From: Macrococcoides epidermidis
Lineage (GTDB): Bacteria > Bacillota > Bacilli > Staphylococcales > Staphylococcaceae
Length of the DNA stretch: 64,000 nucleotides
Assembly (NCBI RefSeq): GCF_042659445.1
Contig: NZ_JBHSSR010000001.1
Reading direction: 5' to 3' (one strand)
The translations under genes were made by a program, and so were the position numbers. Shown here piece after piece: positions 58,938 through 64,000 of the stretch (position 1 is its first letter; each line of letters opens with the position of its first letter). The notes beneath the pieces were generated by a model. It was not told the origin of the DNA. It saw nothing but the letters and a program-made list of their open reading frames with translations, and did no database searches.

Positions 58938-59834
58938 CTAATTAAATACTTTTTTTGCCTTGATTAAACCTGGATGCTTGTCATCAGGCACAAATATCGC
59001 AATTACTTTATCATTGTACGTCATCACCGTTTCATCTTCAATTGGTGGGCTCACTTGTTTTAACTTTTGTCCAAACAATATTTTTTTTGAGGTAACTACA
59101 TCAACTGCATAATGTGGCATATGTTTAAGACCTACCTCTATCGGTTGTAAATAATTATTAATTTCATCAAATGGAATTTCATGCAAAGTATCCAGCGTTA
59201 TACAGTCTTCAAGCTTAAAGCCACCACTTTCGGTACGTGTTAAATCTGACATATGACCAATTGTGCCAAGACACTCTGCAATTTGAGTAGCAAGTGTTCT
59301 AATATATGTACCTTTGCCACAATAAATTTCAATATTAAATGTACATTGATTATTTTTAAAGTAAAGGGTGCTCTTTCGTGTTAAATCATAAATCTCGACA
59401 ATACGTTCCGGACGCTCAATCTCAATACCCTCTCGAGCATATTCATATAGCTTTCGGCCATTTACTTTAACAGCTGAATACATTGGCGGTATTTGTTTAA
59501 TCCTACCCGTAAGTTCTGATAATACTTTATCTACCTGTTGTTCCGTATAAGCGTTGTTATGAATGACAACCTCATCAATAACTTCTCCATGAGCATCTTC
59601 AGTTGCAGTTTGAACACCTAACGTTACTTCAGCTACATAGCGTTTACCACTTTGCATTACATAGTCACTAATACGTGTAGCTTTTCCAACGCATATCGGT
59701 AATACACCATCGACTTCAGGATCCAGTGTACCTGTATGTCCAACTTTTTTTGTTTTTAAAATTTTGCGCAATTTAAATACAACATCATGACTTGTCATAC
59801 CACGCGCTTTATTGATACCGATAATTCCATCCAT
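58938..59834 (-). CDS. truB: tRNA pseudouridine synthase B (U55)
   Basis: Makes pseudouridine 55 in the tRNA T-loop. Catalytic Asp in VGHTGTLDPEVDGVLPICVGKATR near residue 39; PPMYSAVKVNGRKLYEYAREG near 118; CGKGTYIRTLATQIAECLG near 175. 298 aa, truB family I. The ATG at 59834 follows AAGGAG, but that ribosome site lies in the 3' arm of a hairpin (59839-59886) ending in a T-run, so its expression may be limited. Normally preceded by rbfA; here an ica operon intervenes. Confidence 0.96.
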   Translation of the reverse strand: MDGIIGINKARGMTSHDVVFKLRKILKTKKVGHTGTLDPEVDGVLPICVGKATRISDYVMQSGKRYVAEVTLGVQTATEDAHGEVIDEVVIHNNAYTEQQVDKVLSELTGRIKQIPPMYSAVKVNGRKLYEYAREGIEIERPERIVEIYDLTRKSTLYFKNNQCTFNIEIYCGKGTYIRTLATQIAECLGTIGHMSDLTRTESGGFKLEDCITLDTLHEIPFDEINNYLQPIEVGLKHMPHYAVDVVTSKKILFGQKLKQVSPPIEDETVMTYNDKVIAIFVPDDKHPGLIKAKKVFN

Positions 59835-59838
59835 AAAA

Positions 59839-59886
59839 AAACACTCCTTCAGTAAACTCTAAAATAGTTTACATGAAAAAGTGTTT
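59839..59886 (-). terminator. Hairpin between icaC and truB: probable ica terminator that includes the truB ribosome site
   Basis: Minus-strand outer stem AAACACT (59880-59886) / AGTGTTT (59839-59845) plus TTC/GAA, and inner stem GTAAACT / AGTTTAC, followed by a T-run up to the truB ATG. The AAGGAG of truB is in the 3' arm. Terminator form is seen; translational masking is inferred. Confidence 0.65.
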
Positions 59887-59901
59887 AAGGTCTAATCACA
59901 G

Positions 59902-60975
59902 CTATTCATTTAAAGTAATGTCAGCTTCTTTAATTTGAAAAGGTCCTTTACCGACAATATATTTAGATATACTTATTTCCTTTAATAAAAGTCCCATACC
60001 GATACATGTGCCTAAAGTAATGATTAAGCTAACTACAATAAAAACTACTGTGAAGTCTTCAAATCGACTCGTATAAATATATATTGTATCTAAAAGGATT
60101 GGATGTATTAAATAGATGAAAAAAGAATATGCACTTACTAAAGTAAAAAACTTATACATAAATGGTACAATAGTTTTAGAGAAAACCAATATCATCAAAA
60201 ACATACAAATACAGTATGGTAAAATAGACCAGCTAAAACTAGTGACCATCCAGTAATCATGTTTTTGAGAAAAAATAAAAAATACAAAAGTTAATGCATT
60301 TAAAAATATCAATATACTAATATATTCAGATAAAAATTCTAATATTTCATCATAATAAATCCCGATAAATGAGCCGATAAAATAATATCCAATCCAACCT
60401 AAAATCATCGTATTTGGAGAAAAGAAATAATTATGATCTATAAATTTTGTAACATCTTTGTTGTTGGAATAAAAATATAAGTATCCCATATTTATAATAA
60501 CAGATAAAAGTATGATTATTTTTGACTTATATAAGTTGAAATTGAATTTATTATTAATGTAATAAATTATTTTTGTCAAAATGTAAAATTGGAAAATTAC
60601 TAGTATAAAATATCCATACCAAAACCCTCTTAAGACTGCTTGATAAAATATGTCTTCAAATGGCTTTCTCAAATACATGTATTCACTAAACGAATAGAAG
60701 ATACCAATCAATAAATATGGTAAAAATATAAATTTTATTCGATTAAAAATAAATTTTTTCGGTAAATCTTTTTTATAATTCATTGTAACAAGTACTTGAC
60801 TTAACATAATGAATCCAGCTGTCCCTACAATAAATATCATACGAACCCAATAAAGAGTGGCAATTTGATTATCATCTGGATTTGTATTAAGTGAGTATTG
60901 CGTGAACAAATGAGTTACAACTACAAAAATGCACAATAATGCGCGTAAGTAATTCAATTCTATTTTTTTATTCAT
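59902..60975 (-). CDS. icaC: IcaC, PNAG O-acyltransferase/export membrane protein
   Basis: Acyltransferase-3 family membrane protein with about ten helices, 357 aa. The N-terminus MNKKIELNYLRALLCIFVVVTHLFTQYSLN matches the IcaC pattern (conserved R and the THL histidine). Proposed to O-succinylate or help export poly-N-acetylglucosamine. Starts at ATG 60975, which overlaps the icaB stop by 8 bp; the frame extends upstream inside icaB without a ribosome site. Last gene of icaADBC. The region looks more AT-rich than the flanking translation genes. Confidence 0.9.
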   Translation of the reverse strand: MNKKIELNYLRALLCIFVVVTHLFTQYSLNTNPDDNQIATLYWVRMIFIVGTAGFIMLSQVLVTMNYKKDLPKKFIFNRIKFIFLPYLLIGIFYSFSEYMYLRKPFEDIFYQAVLRGFWYGYFILVIFQFYILTKIIYYINNKFNFNLYKSKIIILLSVIINMGYLYFYSNNKDVTKFIDHNYFFSPNTMILGWIGYYFIGSFIGIYYDEILEFLSEYISILIFLNALTFVFFIFSQKHDYWMVTSFSWSILPYCICMFLMILVFSKTIVPFMYKFFTLVSAYSFFIYLIHPILLDTIYIYTSRFEDFTVVFIVVSLIITLGTCIGMGLLLKEISISKYIVGKGPFQIKEADITLNE

Positions 60976-61834
60976 TTTGTTCAAAACCTTTCCATTTCTT
61001 AACAATACGGTCAAATCCATCGTGATTTACGAGTATTCGTGGTAACTCATAATTATTACTTTTATGCGTAATAATATCTTCTTCTAATGTAAAAGCATAT
61101 TTGAAATTTGATTGTTTCAATTTCTTAATCGCTTCCTTATCATATTGACCATAAGGAAATGCAAAGTATTGATGGTTGCTACCAGTAAAATTTTTATCTA
61201 AGTACTTATTTGATTTTTGTAAATCTTTTATAATTTTATTTTTTTCTTTTAGAAATATAGAGTTATTTCCTTCTAATTCGTGTAAGTTATGTGTATGGGA
61301 ACCGAATGTCCACACACCACTGTTATACATTTCCTGTAACTGATTCTTGGAAGTAATGTGAAGATTATTAAAATCTTCATTACCAACTGCACTGGAAATA
61401 ATAAATCCCGTCGCTTTCGCATCGTATTTTTTCAGTATAGGATGTGCAGATTCATAAGATGAAATATCCATATCATCAAAATTAATAAATACACATTTTT
61501 TTGGGAATTCGTTCTTTTCCTTAGCTTTGAATAGCTCATCAGCACTTACAAATGTAGCACCTTTTTTGCTAAGCCATTTAATCTCAGATTCAAATTCTTT
61601 TTCAGTAATACTATATAAAGTCATTTCCTTACTATTAGTTAATATTAATAACAATTTATCCAGTAAATTATCTTTTCTAATGCGATGATAATTGATCGCA
61701 AGACAACCATTTGTATTATTTAATTTCTTCATTACTTTTTTATAATCATTAGCTTCAGCTGTGTGTGTATCATAAGAACAATTAATGCTTATCAATATAA
61801 CTGTCAGTAAAATTAACTTAATAATTTTTCTCAT
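60968..61834 (-). CDS. icaB: IcaB, secreted poly-N-acetylglucosamine deacetylase
   Basis: Carbohydrate esterase family 4 deacetylase that makes PNAG cationic so that it stays on the cell surface. Signal peptide at residues 1-28 (MRKIIKLILLTVILISINCSYDTHTAEA). Metal-binding FINFDDMD near 108-115 (Asp pair) and SHTHNLH near 171-177 (His pair), then FAFPYGQYDKEAI near 220. 288 aa. The cysteine at residue 19 does not form a good lipobox (INCS). Overlaps icaD by 17 bp and icaC by 8 bp. Confidence 0.92.
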   Translation of the reverse strand: MRKIIKLILLTVILISINCSYDTHTAEANDYKKVMKKLNNTNGCLAINYHRIRKDNLLDKLLLILTNSKEMTLYSITEKEFESEIKWLSKKGATFVSADELFKAKEKNEFPKKCVFINFDDMDISSYESAHPILKKYDAKATGFIISSAVGNEDFNNLHITSKNQLQEMYNSGVWTFGSHTHNLHELEGNNSIFLKEKNKIIKDLQKSNKYLDKNFTGSNHQYFAFPYGQYDKEAIKKLKQSNFKYAFTLEEDIITHKSNNYELPRILVNHDGFDRIVKKWKGFEQNE

Positions 61835-62138
61835 AATATTTGCGCTTCCTTAATTGTTTGTTTGTAAAATAACTAATTAATAAATATACAGTGATGCCGA
61901 TAGAAGAATATCCCAATAAAATTGATGTATCATAAACTTGATAAAGTTCTAAATTCAAAGCGTTCCTTATAAGTCTAAATTCATAATTGTTAATTCGACT
62001 GAATAAAACTAAGAGTATAGCAATAACAGCAATACAATATACCCATAGACTGCATGAAAATATAAAAATGAGGATTTCTCTAAAGATATTAAGATGAGAT
62101 TTTACTGTTGGATATTTCCTCTGTCTGGACTTGACCAT
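61818..62138 (-). CDS. icaD: IcaD, accessory membrane protein of PNAG synthase
   Basis: 106-aa protein with two membrane helices (about 24-46 and 72-92), required with IcaA for full N-acetylglucosaminyltransferase activity. N-terminus MVKSRQRKYPTVKSHLNIFREI is IcaD-like. Starts at ATG 62138 after AAGGGAG, overlapping the end of icaA by 37 bp, an overlap of the kind seen in staphylococcal icaAD. The open frame extends upstream only because it lies over icaA. Confidence 0.88.
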   Translation of the reverse strand: MVKSRQRKYPTVKSHLNIFREILIFIFSCSLWVYCIAVIAILLVLFSRINNYEFRLIRNALNLELYQVYDTSILLGYSSIGITVYLLISYFTNKQLRKRKYYEKNY

Positions 62139-63343
62139 GTCGCAAACTCTCCCTTCTTCCTTCTTAATGCTTTTGGAAATGCAACAATTGCAGTAAATGC
62201 ATTTAAAAACCAGTAAAAAGTTGGATACCATACAAGAAAGAATATGTACCACATATTTTTCTTTTCATATTTGCTATCAATCAAAAGAGAAATTGTAAAT
62301 TGAATAATATTGACAAATGTGAGAAGTAGAGCTGAGTAAAGGAGAATACTAAAATTATATTTGTAATAGTAAAAATCTAAATAGTTATTTTGTATTAACG
62401 ATAATGCTAAAAGAATCACTACACCATATACCCAAATGATTGATAACACTTGTTCAACAAACAAGAACCAGAATGAGAAATTGCGCTGTCTCCCCATTTC
62501 TTTCCAATCTCTTAATAATACTTCATGGCCACCCTGTGCCCACCTAATACGTTGTTTAAGTAAACCTGAAAGTGTTTCAGGAACTAACATCCAACATAGC
62601 GCACGCGGTTCATATTCTATATGATAACCATGTAAATGGAATTTCCAGCTAACGGCGATGTCTTCTGTAATCATATCCATATCCCAGTAACCAACTTTTT
62701 CAAGTGCTTCTCTTTTAAACAAAGTAAACACACCTGAGATAGTATTAATATATCCATTCATTGTCTGTGCTCTTTTTATACTGCCAATCATGCTAGCATA
62801 TTCAATGGTCTGAATTTTTCCCAGCAACGTTGATTTATTACGAATTCTAGGATTACCTGTTACAGCTGCTAACGTAGGATTATTTTTAAATCTTTCTATC
62901 ATATAGTAAGGTGCTATATCTTCGATGATTGTATCTGCATCTATACAAATGATGTAATCATTCGTTGTTATCTCTGCGGCTCTATTCAACGCATGTGCTT
63001 TACCTTTATTATTGACGATATTCAAAAATTTAAAATCTAATTTTTGTTCTAAATCTGAAAGCACTTGTGCAGTATTATCACTGCTCCCGTCATTTACTGC
63101 TATAATTTCTTTGTTGGGATAAGACATTTTAAGAACACTTCTTATCGTATCTTCAACAGTATCCTCTTCGTTATAGCAAGGTATAATAAAGGTGATTCCC
63201 GGAAGATTATCTTTCATCACTTGTTTTTTCAATTTAATTTCAATGATAAAAAAATACAAAATTGTACCGATTATCCAAAATATAGACATAACAATTGGAT
63301 AAAACAACACAAAATCACCGAATATTTTGAAAATTAATTCCAC
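62102..63343 (-). CDS. icaA: IcaA, poly-beta-1,6-N-acetylglucosamine synthase
   Basis: Processive family-2 glycosyltransferase polymerising UDP-GlcNAc into PNAG at the membrane. N-terminal helix (about 10-33), catalytic domain with VNDGSSDNT near residue 80, DADT near 135, TEDIAVSWK near 228 and the processivity motif QRIRWAQGG near 266. Further helices lie at 285-310, 323-345 and 365-390. 413 aa. The start is GTG at 63343 after GAGGTGA. First gene of icaADBC; no icaR repressor gene lies upstream. Confidence 0.95.
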   Translation of the reverse strand: MELIFKIFGDFVLFYPIVMSIFWIIGTILYFFIIEIKLKKQVMKDNLPGITFIIPCYNEEDTVEDTIRSVLKMSYPNKEIIAVNDGSSDNTAQVLSDLEQKLDFKFLNIVNNKGKAHALNRAAEITTNDYIICIDADTIIEDIAPYYMIERFKNNPTLAAVTGNPRIRNKSTLLGKIQTIEYASMIGSIKRAQTMNGYINTISGVFTLFKREALEKVGYWDMDMITEDIAVSWKFHLHGYHIEYEPRALCWMLVPETLSGLLKQRIRWAQGGHEVLLRDWKEMGRQRNFSFWFLFVEQVLSIIWVYGVVILLALSLIQNNYLDFYYYKYNFSILLYSALLLTFVNIIQFTISLLIDSKYEKKNMWYIFFLVWYPTFYWFLNAFTAIVAFPKALRRKKGEFATWSSPDRGNIQQ

Positions 63344-63626
63344 TCAATCACCTCATTTTAAAATATTAAATAAGATACAAATTACTTAAATATAATAATT
63401 TATTACTACTTATTAATTTAACTATTTATTTTTTTCTGTAAATAAATTGTTAAAAATTTTTTCACAAATAATTAAATTATTTAACTATTTAGGAACTTGC
63501 ATCTTATTTTAATAAATTTAAGTATAACGAAAACAACCTATATTAAAAATGGACATTTTATTTAGTAATGTCTACCTTTTGGAATTTTAATACTATTTTT
63601 ATATAATTAACTAATTCAAATAAAAA
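63344..63626. promoter_or_regulatory. ica upstream region (AT-rich, no gene)
   Basis: The 321-bp gap to rbfA (63344-63664) contains no credible ORF and no TetR-type icaR gene. It is extremely AT-rich with many TATTT/AATTT runs, so any promoter hexamer by eye is unreliable. The ica promoter must lie here unless rbfA transcripts read through the terminator at 63627-63654. Confidence 0.5.
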
Positions 63627-63654
63627 AACAACGCGATACAATTATCACGTTGTT
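63627..63654 (-). terminator. Terminator of the rbfA transcript
   Basis: Minus-strand stem AACAACGTGATA / TATCGCGTTGTT (12 bp, one T-G pair), loop ATTG, then seven T. It lies 10 bp past the rbfA stop codon and ends the upstream nusA-infB-rbfA type transcript before ica. Confidence 0.85.
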
Positions 63655-63664
63655 CTAATAAATT

Positions 63665-64000
63665 TTATTTATCTTTGTTTAATTCTGCAATCATACGCTC
63701 AATCTTGTTACCGTAATCGATTGACTCATCGTAATGAAATTTTAATTCAGGTACGATTCTTAAGTCCATACGTTGTGCAATCTCTGATTTAATGAAACCT
63801 TTAGATTTTTCTAAAGCTTCTAGAGATTTTTTGCGATCATGATTTTCACCAAGTACTGTAACATATACAGTAGCAAGTGATAAGTCACCAGTAACCTCTA
63901 CTTCAGTAACTGTAACGAATCCAACATTAGGATTTTTTATTTTCTGGTTGATGATCTCACTGATTTCTTTTTTCATTTGTTGACCAACACGTTCACTTCT
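63665..64000 (-). CDS. rbfA: Ribosome-binding factor A (5' end outside the window)
   Basis: 30S maturation factor with a KH-like fold. Visible: SERVGQQMKKEISEIINQKIKNPNVGFVTVTEVEVTGDLSLATVYVTVLG…, EKSKGFIKSEIAQRMDLRIVPELKFHYDESIDYG…, the standard RbfA core and end. The frame is open to the window edge, so the first few codons are missing; the internal ATG at 63976 is not the start (family N-termini begin before SERVG). Normally followed at once by truB. Confidence 0.93.
   Translation of the reverse strand, partial: RSERVGQQMKKEISEIINQKIKNPNVGFVTVTEVEVTGDLSLATVYVTVLGENHDRKKSLEALEKSKGFIKSEIAQRMDLRIVPELKFHYDESIDYGNKIERMIAELNKDK

Noticed and set aside
63400..63540. TATTT repeats as an ica regulatory motif
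   Set aside because: The region is so AT-rich that such pentamers are expected by chance; no ordered repeat could be supported.
1..64000. CRISPR arrays, tRNA/rRNA genes, insertion sequences, integrases, phage genes or attachment sites
   Set aside because: None could be found by reading; no direct-repeat arrays or transposase-like proteins are present.

Overview
This 64 kb window is a chromosomal core segment of an AT-rich low-GC Gram-positive bacterium of the family Staphylococcaceae. The gene order glnA-glnR-ynbB-hflX-gpx-hfq-miaA-hydrolase-glpD-glpK-glpF-glpP-mutL-mutS-ricA-miaB, then korB-korA-ymdB-rny-recA-pgsA-ymfM-ymfK-ymfI-ymfH-ymfF-ftsK-rnjB and pnp-rpsO-ribF-truB-rbfA, is the staphylococcal order read backwards. 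Several departures from the S. aureus layout point to Macrococcus or another relative rather than S. aureus: no cinA, an extra block between miaB and korB, extra genes around ymdB, and an ica operon inside the rbfA-truB block. I cannot fix genus or species without a search. Almost every gene lies on the minus strand. The exceptions are aspartokinase, gpx, a Zn-ribbon gene, dedA with a lipoprotein gene, and an NlpC/P60 hydrolase gene.

Layout. Positions 1-2.5 kb hold an aspartokinase and a DUF2332 protein. 2.9-10 kb is the glutamine synthetase operon and the hflX/hfq/miaA group. 10-14.8 kb is glycerol uptake and catabolism (glpFKD with its antiterminator gene glpP). 14.8-22 kb is mismatch repair (mutSL), a thiW-type transporter gene, ricA and miaB, probably one long transcript from a promoter in front of miaB. 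22-34.7 kb is the accessory part: a frameshifted small gene, a GntR/ABC operon, a heterodimeric ABC exporter, a DedA protein with a lipoprotein, a TPP-riboswitch-controlled pyrimidine (thiamine precursor) importer, and a secreted cell-wall hydrolase. 34.7-60 kb returns to core genes: 2-oxoacid:ferredoxin oxidoreductase, YmdB, RNase Y, RecA, phospholipid synthesis, the ymf cluster, FtsK/SpoIIIE, RNase J2, PNPase, S15, RibF and TruB. 60-63.3 kb is a complete icaADBC operon for poly-N-acetylglucosamine adhesin, sitting between truB and rbfA. rbfA runs off the right edge.

Regulation that can be read directly includes a TPP riboswitch with a terminator upstream of thiY, and a leader terminator upstream of glpF (target of GlpP antitermination) with a full match to the CcpA cre consensus over the -35 box. 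It also includes a full-match LexA/SOS box next to a strong recA promoter, a GlnR/TnrA-type palindrome upstream of glnR, and a dyad operator over the GntR/ABC promoter. Many intrinsic terminators delimit the operons. I saw no rRNA, tRNA, CRISPR array, insertion sequence or phage gene. The most interesting items are the ica operon inside a translation operon (flanked by terminators and without icaR), the loss of cinA, the reduced Pmt/Ytr-like transporter, and unrecognised conserved-looking genes next to ymdB/rny and rnjB.
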